Positions 6,617 through 13,987 of a DNA stretch of 31,280 nt are shown here, piece by piece. Source of the stretch: DATLED01 sp046597375 (GTDB taxonomy: Bacteria; Actinomycetota; Acidimicrobiia; Acidimicrobiales; CADCTF01); NCBI GenBank assembly GCA_046597375.1, contig JBKJKM010000127.1, forward strand, positions 1-31,280, given 5' to 3'. The notes under the pieces are model-generated. The model made no database searches. It saw nothing but the letters and a program-made list of their open reading frames with translations, and was not told where the DNA came from. Both the position numbers and the translations under genes were made by a program. Positions within the stretch are counted from its first letter, which is position 1, and every line of letters starts with the position of its first letter.

Positions 6617-7441
6617 ATGGTTGAGCGCGCGGTCTTGACGACCGGAGCCAACTCCGGCATCGGCCTGGCCACCGTGATCGAGTTGGCCCGGAAGGGCTTC
6701 CGGTCGATCGGCTCCGTTCGGAGCGATGAGAAGGCCGACGTCGTGCACAAGGCAGCCGCCGACGCCGGGGTCGAGGTGCACACCCTTTTGCTCGACGTCA
6801 CGGACGCCGAGCAGTGCGCCCGGGCCCTCGAGGGGCTCACGCTCTACGGACTCGTCAACAACGCCGGGTACGCCGTCACCGGCGCCATCGAGGACGTCGA
6901 GGACGACGAGGCGCACGCGTTGTTCGAGACAATGGTGCACGCGCCGATGCGCCTCGCCCGCCTCGCCCTGCCGGCCATGCGCGCCGCCGGTGGGGGGCGC
7001 ATCGTCAACATCTCCTCGATCGCCGGCCGTACGTCGATGCCCTTCGCCGGCCACTACACGGGGGCCAAACACGCCCTCGAAGCGCTCTCGGATGCATTGC
7101 GGATGGAGGTGGCCGGCGCCGGCGTGAAAGTGGTGCTCGTCGAGCCTGGCGGCTTCAAGACCGGCATCTGGGAAGAGTTCGAACGTGACATCTCCAAGCG
7201 CGAGGCGTCCGGTTCCCGGTACGTCGACGCCTACAGACGGTCGCTGCAGGGCCAGCGGTTGATGGAGCCGATCATGGGCAACCCCCAGACCTGCGCCAAG
7301 GTGATCGCATCGGCGCTCACGAGCCGCCTGCCCCGGTCTCGCTACCTCGTCGGACTCGACGCGCAAGCGATGAGCCTCGCCGACTCGCTCACCCCGACGT
7401 TCATCAAGGACCGGTTCATCCGGATGGGCCTGGGGATCTGA
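6617..7441 (+). CDS. Short-chain dehydrogenase/reductase (classical SDR)
   Basis: A 274-aa NAD(P)-dependent oxidoreductase. The cofactor loop TGANSGIG is at 9-16, NNAG at 81-84, and catalytic Ser134, Tyr147 and Lys151 lie in NISSIAG and HYTGAKHAL. The PGG motif (VEPGGFKTGIWEE) follows the active site. The extended C-terminus (residues about 190-274) resembles SDRs acting on retinol, steroid or other lipid alcohols, but the substrate cannot be assigned. GAGGAAAC precedes the ATG closely. Its last 26 bases overlap the 3' end of the convergent phosphatase gene. Confidence 0.92.
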   Translation: MVERAVLTTGANSGIGLATVIELARKGFRSIGSVRSDEKADVVHKAAADAGVEVHTLLLDVTDAEQCARALEGLTLYGLVNNAGYAVTGAIEDVEDDEAHALFETMVHAPMRLARLALPAMRAAGGGRIVNISSIAGRTSMPFAGHYTGAKHALEALSDALRMEVAGAGVKVVLVEPGGFKTGIWEEFERDISKREASGSRYVDAYRRSLQGQRLMEPIMGNPQTCAKVIASALTSRLPRSRYLVGLDAQAMSLADSLTPTFIKDRFIRMGLGI

Positions 7442-8201
7442 CTCCCAGGAGGTCGACCAAGGCGTCGAAGAGCTGCGGCGGCGCGGCGACGTGTGTGCGC
7501 TCGAGGATTGCGACGGTCGCGCCGGCCTCGGACGCGATCAACGACGACGCAGCCCAGTCCCAGGGGGCCAGACCGTGTTCGAAGAAGGCATCGAGGCGGC
7601 CCGCTGCGACCCAGCACACGTCGAGGGCGGCTGCGCCGGCCCGCCGGAGGTCGCGCACCTCGGAGGCCACGCCCCGCAGCACTTCGGCTTGGAGTGAGCG
7701 CCGGCCGGCGTCGTAGGAGAAGCCGGTGCCAACCAAGGCCAGAGACAGCGTGGATGGTCCCTCGACGGAGAGGCGTCGGGCGCCGCACCACGATCCGCCA
7801 CCCCGGACGGCCGTGAAGGTCTCGCCATGCACCGCATCGCGCACGGCCCCAGCGATCGACAGGCCGTCGACCTCGACACCGATGGACACGCCGAAGGAGG
7901 GGAACCCGTAGAGGTAGTTGGTCGTTCCGTCGAGCGGATCGATCACCCACCGGACACCTGACGTGCCGGTTCGGGCGGCGCCTTCCTCGCCCAGCACGCC
8001 GTCGCCGGGCCGGCGGGCGAGGATCCCGTCGACGATCAGGCGCTCGGATGCACGGTCCATCTCGGTGACCATGTCGGTGCCGCTGCTCTTGGTCTCGACC
8101 GAGGTGCGCACTCGGTCCTGGCCTTTCACCAACAGCTCGCCGGCCTCCTCGGCCAGCTCGACGGCGACTCGGCACAGCTCGTCAGGATCGATGTCGGGCA
8201 C
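7416..8201 (-). CDS. Inositol-monophosphatase-family phosphatase
   Basis: A predicted 261-aa Mg2+-dependent, Li+-sensitive type phosphatase. The metal-binding motifs are all present: GEEG around Glu72, WVIDPLDGTTNY with Asp88 and Asp91, and the C-terminal WDWAA. TDMVTEMD near residues 42-49 is also conserved. Substrates in the family include inositol phosphates, histidinol phosphate, fructose bisphosphate and PAP, and sequence alone does not choose between them. The GTG at 8201 is preferred because GGGAGG lies 7-8 bases upstream; GTG 8216 would leave no room for it. It is divergent from the threonine aldolase gene with only 17 bases between start codons. Confidence 0.92.
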   Translation of the reverse strand: MPDIDPDELCRVAVELAEEAGELLVKGQDRVRTSVETKSSGTDMVTEMDRASERLIVDGILARRPGDGVLGEEGAARTGTSGVRWVIDPLDGTTNYLYGFPSFGVSIGVEVDGLSIAGAVRDAVHGETFTAVRGGGSWCGARRLSVEGPSTLSLALVGTGFSYDAGRRSLQAEVLRGVASEVRDLRRAGAAALDVCWVAAGRLDAFFEHGLAPWDWAASSLIASEAGATVAILERTHVAAPPQLFDALVDLLGVRSPGPSG

Positions 8202-8205
8202 GCAA

Positions 8206-8211
8206 TAGCCT
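8206..8211 (+). promoter_or_regulatory. Candidate -10 for leaderless threonine aldolase
   Basis: TAGCCT ends 7 bases before the ATG at 8219. It overlaps the ribosome-binding site of the divergent phosphatase gene. Confidence 0.4.
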
Positions 8212-8218
8212 CCCACCG

Positions 8219-9253
8219 ATGCCCGCCGTCCCCGTCGACCTGCGCTCCGACACCGTCACCCGACCCACCTCCGAAATGCGCCGAGCGATGGCCGACGCCG
8301 AGGTGGGTGACGACGTCTACGGCGAGGACCCGACCGTCAATGCGTTGCAAGAGGCGTTCGCCGAGCGGGTGGGGAAGGAAGCGGCGTTGTTCGTGCCGTC
8401 CGGCACGATGGCCAATCAGCTCGCCCTCCGGCTGCTGGCTCCCGCCGGTACGACGGTCCTGGCCGGCGCGCGACAGCACGTCGTCATCTACGAGAACGGG
8501 GCCGGCGGCCGCAACGCCGGTGTGCAGTTCACGACGCTGCCCGACGACGACGGCACGATCTCGCCGCACGACGTGGCCTGGCAGCTCGAGGCGGCGGCCC
8601 ACCACTACCCGACGCCGGGCCTCCTCTGCATCGAAAACACTCACATGCCGGCCAACGGCGCCCCTTGGTCGATCGACGCGCTGCGGGCGGTGACCGCGGT
8701 TGCCGCCGAGTCCGGCCTCCCGGTGCACATGGACGGGGCGCGGCTGTTCCACGCCGAAGTGGCCACGGGTACCACGGCGGCCGCCTACGCGGCGACGGTC
8801 ACGACCCTGATGTGCTGCCTCTCGAAGGGCCTGGCGGCGCCCGTCGGCTCGCTCCTCGCCGGGCCGGCCGAGGTGATCGCGGCGGCTCGTGGCGAACGTC
8901 AACGGCTCGGTGGCGGCATGCGCCAGGCCGGCGTCATCGCCGCCGCCGGACTCGTCGCCCTGCGCTCGATGGTGGACCGGCTGGCCGACGACCATGTTCG
9001 GGCCCGCCGGCTGGCCGAAGCCGTGGCCGATCGCTGGCCGACGGCCGGCGTCGTGCCCTCCTCGGTCCAGACCAACGTCGTCACCTGGCATCACTCCGAC
9101 CCGAAGTCCGTCGTGGACCACCTCCGAGCCGAGGGCATCTTGGCCGGGACGATCGCGCCGGGAGTGGTGCGGTTGGTGACCCACTGCGACATCGACGACG
9201 ACGGCGTCGAACGCGCGTGCAAGGCCCTCGCCACGGCGCCCGGCGGCGGCTGA
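8219..9253 (+). CDS. ltaE: Low-specificity L-threonine aldolase
   Basis: A 344-aa PLP enzyme cleaving L-threonine or L-allo-threonine to glycine and acetaldehyde. The N-terminal signature VDLRSDTVTRPTSEMRRAMADAEVGDDVYGEDPTV is textbook. The PLP ring-binding Asp lies in HMDGARLFHA (Asp172) and the Schiff-base lysine is Lys203 in LSKGLAAPVGS. The VDLRSDT motif is only six residues in, so the start cannot be much later than the ATG at 8219. No Shine-Dalgarno sequence is present, and the upstream sequence is occupied by the divergent phosphatase gene. The next gene begins in a TGATG one-base overlap. Confidence 0.95.
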   Translation: MPAVPVDLRSDTVTRPTSEMRRAMADAEVGDDVYGEDPTVNALQEAFAERVGKEAALFVPSGTMANQLALRLLAPAGTTVLAGARQHVVIYENGAGGRNAGVQFTTLPDDDGTISPHDVAWQLEAAAHHYPTPGLLCIENTHMPANGAPWSIDALRAVTAVAAESGLPVHMDGARLFHAEVATGTTAAAYAATVTTLMCCLSKGLAAPVGSLLAGPAEVIAAARGERQRLGGGMRQAGVIAAAGLVALRSMVDRLADDHVRARRLAEAVADRWPTAGVVPSSVQTNVVTWHHSDPKSVVDHLRAEGILAGTIAPGVVRLVTHCDIDDDGVERACKALATAPGGG

Positions 9254-9939
9254 TGCCCGAGCGCGTGCTCGCCGTCTACGCCCACCCCGATGACGCCGAT
9301 GTCTCGTGTGGGGGGACGCTGGCGACGTGGGCCGCCGCCGGAGCCGAGGTGCACGTCGTGGTCTGCGCGGCCGGCGACAAAGGCTCGTCTGACCCCGACG
9401 TCGTGCCGTCGGCACTGGCGGTTCAACGCGCCCGCGAGGTCGAACGCGCCGTCCAGGCGCTCGGACTAGCCGGTCACGATGTCCTCGGTCACGTCGACGG
9501 GGAGCTGGTGAACGAGGCTCCGCTGCGCCGCTCGATCGTCGCTCTGGTTCGGGCCCAGCGGCCCGACGTCGTGGTCTGCCCCGACCCAACGGCGGTGTTC
9601 TTCGGATCGAGCTATGTCAACCACCGTGACCATCGTGTCGTCGGCTGGGCCACCATCGACGCCGTGGCCCACGAGGCACGCGGCCCGCACTACTTCCCAG
9701 ACGCCGGCCCGCCACATCGCGTCGACGAGTTGTGGCTGTCCGGTTCACTCGTCCCCGACACCTGGGTCGACATCTCCGACCACCTCGATGCCAAGACCGA
9801 GGCGCTCCGGAGCCACGAGAGCCAGGTCGCCGAAGCCGGGGAGTGGCTGCGCACGTTCGTGAACGAGCGGGCCGAGGAGGCCGGTCGCCAGGCCGGGGTC
9901 CGCTACGCCGAGGGCTTCCGCCGCCTCGTCCTCGGCTGA
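9253..9939 (+). CDS. PIG-L/LmbE-family zinc deacetylase
   Basis: A 228-aa N-deacetylase-like protein. The zinc site is visible as His11 and Asp14 in AHPDD and His127 in NHRDHR; Asp13 is the likely general base. Family members deacetylate GlcNAc-inositol (MshB in mycothiol synthesis), mycothiol conjugates (Mca), or lipid-linked or antibiotic GlcNAc groups. The length is shorter than MshB (about 300), so a generic LmbE-like activity is safer. The start ATG overlaps the threonine aldolase stop (TGATG), indicating an operon and translational coupling. The 3' end faces the two-TM gene across a hairpin. Confidence 0.88.
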   Translation: MPERVLAVYAHPDDADVSCGGTLATWAAAGAEVHVVVCAAGDKGSSDPDVVPSALAVQRAREVERAVQALGLAGHDVLGHVDGELVNEAPLRRSIVALVRAQRPDVVVCPDPTAVFFGSSYVNHRDHRVVGWATIDAVAHEARGPHYFPDAGPPHRVDELWLSGSLVPDTWVDISDHLDAKTEALRSHESQVAEAGEWLRTFVNERAEEAGRQAGVRYAEGFRRLVLG

Positions 9940-9965
9940 CGGCGCGACCCGCGCGTCCGCTTCGG

Positions 9966-10000
9966 ACTTCGGGGCCGGATGCGGCCCGCTACTCCGAAGT
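9966..10000. terminator. Nested hairpin between convergent genes
   Basis: An outer stem, ACTTCGG (9966-9972) with CCGAAGT (9994-10000), encloses GGGCCG / CGGCCC (9972-9977 / 9982-9987). There is no T-tract. It may terminate both convergent transcripts, and it overlaps the end of the minus-strand coding region. Confidence 0.4.
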
Positions 10001-10285
10001 GGACGGGCTCTCGTTGTAGAGCTCGTCCTCCTTGATGCGCTTCCACTCGCCCATGGCTCGAAGGGTGAGCACGGCGACAATGGCGACGCCGACGGCGGCG
10101 CTCACGCCGCCGACGATGGCACCGATGCCTCCCGGTGTGGTGCAGTCGCCCTCGCACTGAAGATCGACGAACGCCCAACCGATGAGGGCCCCGCAGAGTC
10201 CCGCCAGGACGATGGCGGCGAAGGCGAAGCCTCGGGCGGCCGGCGACGGCAGCGCCGAGAGGGGCCGTTCGTCCGAGGTGGGCAC
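9989..10285 (-). CDS. Small two-TM membrane protein of unknown function
   Basis: A 98-aa protein with a short N-terminal tail and two hydrophobic helices (about 19-41, GFAFAAIVLAGLCGALIGWAF; about 52-76, IGAIVGGVSAAVGVAIVAVL). They are joined by a loop with a Cys pair (LQCEGDCTTPG) that could form a disulfide outside the membrane. The C-terminus is charged (MGEWKRIKEDELYNESPSTSE). No family was recognised. The GTG at 10285 is chosen because longer forms would overlap the divergent MFS gene at 10308. Conserved small membrane proteins of this kind are common in actinobacteria. Confidence 0.65.
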   Translation of the reverse strand: MPTSDERPLSALPSPAARGFAFAAIVLAGLCGALIGWAFVDLQCEGDCTTPGGIGAIVGGVSAAVGVAIVAVLTLRAMGEWKRIKEDELYNESPSTSE

Positions 10286-10295
10286 AGGTGGATCG

Positions 10296-10301
10296 TAGAG
10301 T
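10296..10301 (+). promoter_or_regulatory. Candidate -10 for leaderless MFS gene
   Basis: TAGAGT ends exactly 6 bases before the ATG at 10308, in non-coding sequence, so the match is not forced by an upstream stop codon. Confidence 0.5.
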
Positions 10302-10307
10302 GCGCCG

Positions 10308-11510
10308 ATGGCCAAGTCCGGCTCGGCCCGGCCGTTGGCGTCAGTCATCGCCGTCGTCACCGGCGGCGCGCTTCCCGCCTTCCTCACGGGCGGGGTCAGC
10401 GTGCAGCTCCGGGACGACCTGGCCTTCAGCGAGGCCGGACTGGGGCTGGCCATCGGGGCCTTCTTCACCGCCGCCGCCTTGTTCTCGGCCGTCCTCGGAC
10501 GCACGGCGGAGCGTCTCGGACCGAGTACCTCGATGCGCGTGAGCGCCTCGCTCAGCGCCGTGTCGCTCCTCGGCGTCGCCGGTGGCGCCCGGAGCTTCAC
10601 GACCCTGCTGCTGTGGCTGGCTCTCGGTGGCCTCGCCAACGCGTTGGCCCAGCCGGCCGCCAATCTCTTCATCGCCACCACGGTCGATCCGACTCGTTTG
10701 GGGATGGCCTTCGCGGTCAAGCAGTCGGGCATCCCGGCGGCGACACTGCTCGGCGGACTCGCCGTGCCGTCGATCGCGCTGACCGTCGGGTGGCGATGGG
10801 CGTTCGTGGCCGGGGCCTTGCTCCCCCTCGTGGGCGGGGCGACACTGCCCTCCGTCGGGAGGAGGCGCACCGATGGAGCCACGACTCGGAGGGACCGGGC
10901 CAAGGTACCGATGGCGCCGCTGGTGGTGTTGGGCCTCGGCATCGGCTTCGGGGCTGCCGCCGCCGGTACCCTCGGAGCGTTCCTGGTCAACGCCGCCGTC
11001 GATGCGGGGATCGGTGAAGGGCCGGCGGGGCTGTTGGTGTCGGGCGGCAGCGCCATCGGCATCGGCGTGCGCCTCTTCGCCGGAAGCCGAGCCGACCGGC
11101 GGACGGGCGGCCACCTCCGGGTGGTCTCGCTGATGCTGGTCGCCGGTTCGGTGGCTTACGCCCTCTACGCAACCCAGCGGCCGGTGTTTCTCGTGCTCGC
11201 CACCCCGCTGGCCTTCGGTGCGGGTTGGGGCTGGCCCGGACTCTTCAACCTCGCCATCGTCCGCGCCCACCCGTCCGCCCCCGGAGCGGCGTCCGGCGTC
11301 ACCCAGACCGGCACGTACGCCGGCGCCGTCCTCGGGCCAGTGGCCTTCGGTGCCGTGGTGGAGGCGGCGTCGTACGGCGCCGCGTGGGTATTGGCCGGCG
11401 TGCTTGCCCTGCTGGGCGCCGCCACCATCGCCGTCGGCCGCACCTTGATCCGCCGGGAACGCCTTCGGCGCGAGCTCGACGAGGCCTCGGTCCCCGCCGA
11501 CCCGCTCTAG
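10308..11510 (+). CDS. Major facilitator superfamily transporter
   Basis: A 400-aa polytopic inner-membrane protein with about 12 predicted helices in two halves separated by a basic central loop (GRRRTDGATTRRDRAK, about residues 184-199). The loop 2-3 motif of the superfamily is recognisable after the second helix (LGRTAERLGPSTSMR). Glycine- and alanine-rich helices such as FAVKQSGIPAATLLGGLA are typical of the CynX/YcxA-like part of the family. The substrate cannot be predicted. The ATG at 10308 lacks a Shine-Dalgarno sequence but has a -10-like TAGAGT 6 bases upstream. It ends in a basic tail. A Nudix gene follows 48 bases downstream. Confidence 0.9.
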   Translation: MAKSGSARPLASVIAVVTGGALPAFLTGGVSVQLRDDLAFSEAGLGLAIGAFFTAAALFSAVLGRTAERLGPSTSMRVSASLSAVSLLGVAGGARSFTTLLLWLALGGLANALAQPAANLFIATTVDPTRLGMAFAVKQSGIPAATLLGGLAVPSIALTVGWRWAFVAGALLPLVGGATLPSVGRRRTDGATTRRDRAKVPMAPLVVLGLGIGFGAAAAGTLGAFLVNAAVDAGIGEGPAGLLVSGGSAIGIGVRLFAGSRADRRTGGHLRVVSLMLVAGSVAYALYATQRPVFLVLATPLAFGAGWGWPGLFNLAIVRAHPSAPGAASGVTQTGTYAGAVLGPVAFGAVVEAASYGAAWVLAGVLALLGAATIAVGRTLIRRERLRRELDEASVPADPL

Positions 11511-11546
11511 CTCTGCAGGGACGCACAGAAGCCGGATGGGTTGCGG

Positions 11547-11552
11547 CAGAAT
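11547..11552 (+). promoter_or_regulatory. Candidate -10 for leaderless Nudix gene
   Basis: CAGAAT ends 6 bases before the GTG at 11559 and supports that GTG over the TTG at 11541. Confidence 0.35.
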
Positions 11553-11558
11553 CGACTC

Positions 11559-12056
11559 GTGCGCGAATGGCTGGTGGCCAGCGGGATCATCGAAGGTCCG
11601 GACGGCCTCCTGCTCGTGCAGAACCAGCGCCGCAATGGTGTCCTCGACTGGTCGACGCCGGGAGGCGTCATCGAGGTCGCGGAGGGCGAGACGGTGCTCG
11701 AGGGCCTGACGCGAGAGGTGCAGGAAGAGACCGGGCTCCGGGTGACGGCCTGGCAGGGGCCGGTCTACGAAGTGGTTGCCGAAGCTGAGGGGATGGGGTG
11801 GCGCTTGCGCGTCGAGGTGCATCAGGCGCTGGCCTTCACGGGCGAGCTCGTGTTGGAGGACCTCGACCAGATCGTGGTCGACGCCCAGTGGGTCGATGCC
11901 GACTCGTGTGCGCCACACCTCGAGCAATGCCCCGTGTGGGTTCGTGAGCCGCTGGCGGCGTACCTCACACACCGGTGGTCGCACGACGACGGTCGCTCGT
12001 TCCACTACCGGGTGGAGGGTGCCGACCGCTCGGCCATGACGGTCACCAGGCTCTAG
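11559..12056 (+). CDS. Nudix hydrolase
   Basis: A 165-aa pyrophosphohydrolase of the MutT/Nudix superfamily. The catalytic helix REVQEETGL (residues 52-60) is intact, with both metal-binding glutamates. The loop before it reads PGGVIEVAEGE, two residues longer than the usual G-x5-E, so the Nudix box is slightly irregular. The substrate is unknown; candidates include oxidised nucleotides and ADP-ribose-type compounds. It ends 4 bases before dinB, so the two are probably one transcript, joining possible nucleotide sanitation with translesion synthesis. GTG 11559 is preferred to the in-frame TTG 11541. Confidence 0.9.
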   Translation: MREWLVASGIIEGPDGLLLVQNQRRNGVLDWSTPGGVIEVAEGETVLEGLTREVQEETGLRVTAWQGPVYEVVAEAEGMGWRLRVEVHQALAFTGELVLEDLDQIVVDAQWVDADSCAPHLEQCPVWVREPLAAYLTHRWSHDDGRSFHYRVEGADRSAMTVTRL

Positions 12057-12060
12057 CGCA

Positions 12061-13341
12061 ATGGGCGAGTCGGCGGCGGACCAGCGGACGATCCTCCACG
12101 TCGACATGGACAGCTTCTACGCCTCGGTCGAAGTGATCCTCGATCCGACGTTGCGAGGCCAGCCGGTGATCGTGGGTGGCAGCGGCGACCGAGGCGTCGT
12201 GGCGTCGTGCAACTACGAGGCCCGATCGTTCGGCGTCCACTCCGCCATGCCGTCGATGCGGGCCAAGCGCCTTTGCCCCGACGCCGTGTTCGTGCACGGG
12301 CGTTTCGACACCTACAGCGACTACTCCAAGCGGTTCCACGAGATCTTTCGCAGCTTCACGCCCCTGGTCGAAGGCATCTCGCTCGACGAGGCCTTTCTCG
12401 ACGTCACCGGTAGCCGTCGCTTGTTCGGAGACGGCGCCGAGATCGGGGGCGCCATTCGGGTCAGGATCGAGGATGAGCTCGGGCTCCGTTGTGCTGTCGG
12501 CGTCGGTCGCTCGAAGTTCATCGCCAAGCTGGCGTCGAAGGCGGCCAAGCCGAAGCCGGGACGACCGGGGAGCGGGCCAGTGCCCGGCGCCGGCGTGCTC
12601 GTGGTTTCGCCTGACGGCGAGCTCGACTTCCTCCACCCGCTGCCGGTCGGCGCCCTCTGGGGGGTCGGACCGGCGACGCAGAAAAAGCTCGATCGCTTCG
12701 GGATCGTGACCGTGGCCGACCTCGCCGCCCTGCCGGTCGACACCCTGGTGGCGGCGCTGGGACCGGCACAGGGCCGACACCTCCACGAGCTGGCCTGGGC
12801 TCGTGACGAGCGGCCGGTGGTGCCGGAGTCGAAGCCGAAGTCGGTCGGCCACGAAGAGACCTACGCCGTCGACCTCCACGACCTCGACGCCCTGGGTCGG
12901 GAAGCCGTCCGGATGGCCGATGCCGTGTGCCACCGGCTGCGCCGAGGTGGGTTCGAGGCTCGGACCATCACCATCAAGGTGCGCTTCCACGACTTCAACA
13001 CGATCTCCCGGAGCCACACGGTGGCGGCGCCGACGGCGACGCCGACGGTGGTGACCTCGGTGGCGAAAGAGCTGCTGGCGACGATCGATCCGGCCGCCGG
13101 TGTCCGCCTGTTCGGCATCAGCGTGTCCAACCTGGTCGACATTCAGGACGAACAGCTCACCCTCGACTCTGCCGTCGCCGCCCACTCAGGGTGGGATGAC
13201 GCCTCGAGAGCCGTCGACGCCATCCGGGCCCGGTTCGGTGATCGCGCCGTCGGCCCCGCCACCCTCGTCGAGGCCGACGGCCTCCACCTCAAGCGCGAAG
13301 GCGACACCCACTGGGGCCCCAGCGGCAAGAACGACCGCTGA
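12061..13341 (+). CDS. dinB: DNA polymerase IV (Y-family, DinB)
   Basis: A 426-aa translesion DNA polymerase. Catalytic acidic residues are in place: Asp15 in VDMDSFYASVE and Asp109-Glu110 in SLDEAFLD, and the steric-gate aromatic is in FYASVE. Thumb HhH motifs (GVGPATQKKLDRFGIVTVADLA) and the little-finger domain (PKSVGHEETY ... TITIKVRFHDF) follow. The C-terminus contains DEQLTLDS, a possible degenerate beta-clamp motif, rather than a terminal QLxLF. The ATG at 12061 lies 4 bases after the Nudix stop. No LexA box was found upstream, so SOS control is not indicated despite lexA nearby in the window. Confidence 0.96.
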   Translation: MGESAADQRTILHVDMDSFYASVEVILDPTLRGQPVIVGGSGDRGVVASCNYEARSFGVHSAMPSMRAKRLCPDAVFVHGRFDTYSDYSKRFHEIFRSFTPLVEGISLDEAFLDVTGSRRLFGDGAEIGGAIRVRIEDELGLRCAVGVGRSKFIAKLASKAAKPKPGRPGSGPVPGAGVLVVSPDGELDFLHPLPVGALWGVGPATQKKLDRFGIVTVADLAALPVDTLVAALGPAQGRHLHELAWARDERPVVPESKPKSVGHEETYAVDLHDLDALGREAVRMADAVCHRLRRGGFEARTITIKVRFHDFNTISRSHTVAAPTATPTVVTSVAKELLATIDPAAGVRLFGISVSNLVDIQDEQLTLDSAVAAHSGWDDASRAVDAIRARFGDRAVGPATLVEADGLHLKREGDTHWGPSGKNDR

Positions 13342-13385
13342 CCTGCGGAGCAAAAGGGCGCCCGACCCGCCAGGACAACCCCGGA

Positions 13386-13415
13386 GCAGACAAGACCGGC
13401 GCAGACAAGACCGGC
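13386..13415. repeat. Two tandem 15-base repeats
   Basis: GCAGACAAGACCGGC occurs twice back to back (13386-13400, 13401-13415) and a third partial copy begins at 13416. They lie in the 271-base spacer between dinB and the DUF3040 gene, which holds no convincing coding frame. Confidence 0.85.
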
Positions 13416-13500
13416 GCAGGACAACGGGGGACGACCAAGCGCCCGCCGTGCACCGCCGGCGTAGGGAGCGCCAGCGAGCAGCCGGCCGTGAGCGGAGCCA

Positions 13501-13541
13501 GCAGCACCGGCGCAGCGAACCATCAGCACCGCGTAGCGAAC
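13501..13541. repeat. Imperfect 22-base direct repeat
   Basis: CAGCACCGGCGCAGCGAACC (13501-13520) recurs as CAGCACCGCGTAGCGAACG (13523-13541). The same spacer is rich in G/C-A-G-C-G units. Function unknown. Confidence 0.7.
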
Positions 13542-13612
13542 GAAACAACACTGCGCGATGATGGCGGTGCTCCCGTTTTGTCGGAGCGCTGGTGTGGAAG
13601 GAACCCGAACGC

Positions 13613-13987
13613 GTGCCGCTCTCCGAAGAAGAACAGCGGATACTCCAGGAGATCGAGAGGAATTTCTACGACTCCGATCCGGCGTTCGCTCGCGAGGTTT
13701 CGACGACCACCCTGTACCGGCATGCCGGCCGCAACCTCAAATGGTCGGCCGCTGGCTTCTTCGTCGGTCTGGCCGTCTTGATCATCGGGTTCACCGAGTC
13801 CGTGTTCCTCGGGTTCTTCGGCTTCCTCGTGATGGTCGGCTGTGCGTTCCTGTTCTACGTGAACCTGGCCAAGATGGGCCGTGCCGGCCTGCAGTCGGTC
13901 TCGCAGAAGACGGGCAACATCACCGAACTCATGGGCCGCCGGAGCCAGAAGCTCAAGGATCGCTTCCGTCGCGAGGGCGACGGTTAG
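13613..13987 (+). CDS. DUF3040 membrane protein
   Basis: A 124-aa protein matching the actinobacterial DUF3040 family. The N-terminus VPLSEEEQRILQEIERNFYDSDPAFAREV is the family hallmark (PLSE-E-EQR-L-IE ... DPxFA). Two adjacent membrane helices follow (about 50-90: WSAAGFFVGLAVLIIGF and VFLGFFGFLVMVGCAFLFYV), then a basic cytoplasmic tail (RRSQKLKDRFRREGDG). Family function is unknown; several members sit near cell-division genes. The GTG at 13613 aligns with the family start and has GGAAGGA about 9 bases upstream. It converges end to end with the transglutaminase gene, with no gap between the stops. Confidence 0.9.
   Translation: MPLSEEEQRILQEIERNFYDSDPAFAREVSTTTLYRHAGRNLKWSAAGFFVGLAVLIIGFTESVFLGFFGFLVMVGCAFLFYVNLAKMGRAGLQSVSQKTGNITELMGRRSQKLKDRFRREGDG

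Noticed and set aside
10341..12107. A 588-codon open frame on the minus strand opposite the MFS and Nudix genes
   Set aside because: It has no domain and is rich in Arg/Gln/Gly/Pro; both plus-strand genes are clear.
12061..13341. SOS control of dinB
   Set aside because: No CGAAC-N4-GTTCG-like box was found upstream; the gene appears to be read together with the Nudix gene.
13342..13612. Short open frames in the dinB-DUF3040 spacer, and a possible CRISPR-like repeat
   Set aside because: The repeats are back to back without unique spacers, and the frames lack start context and recognisable sequence.
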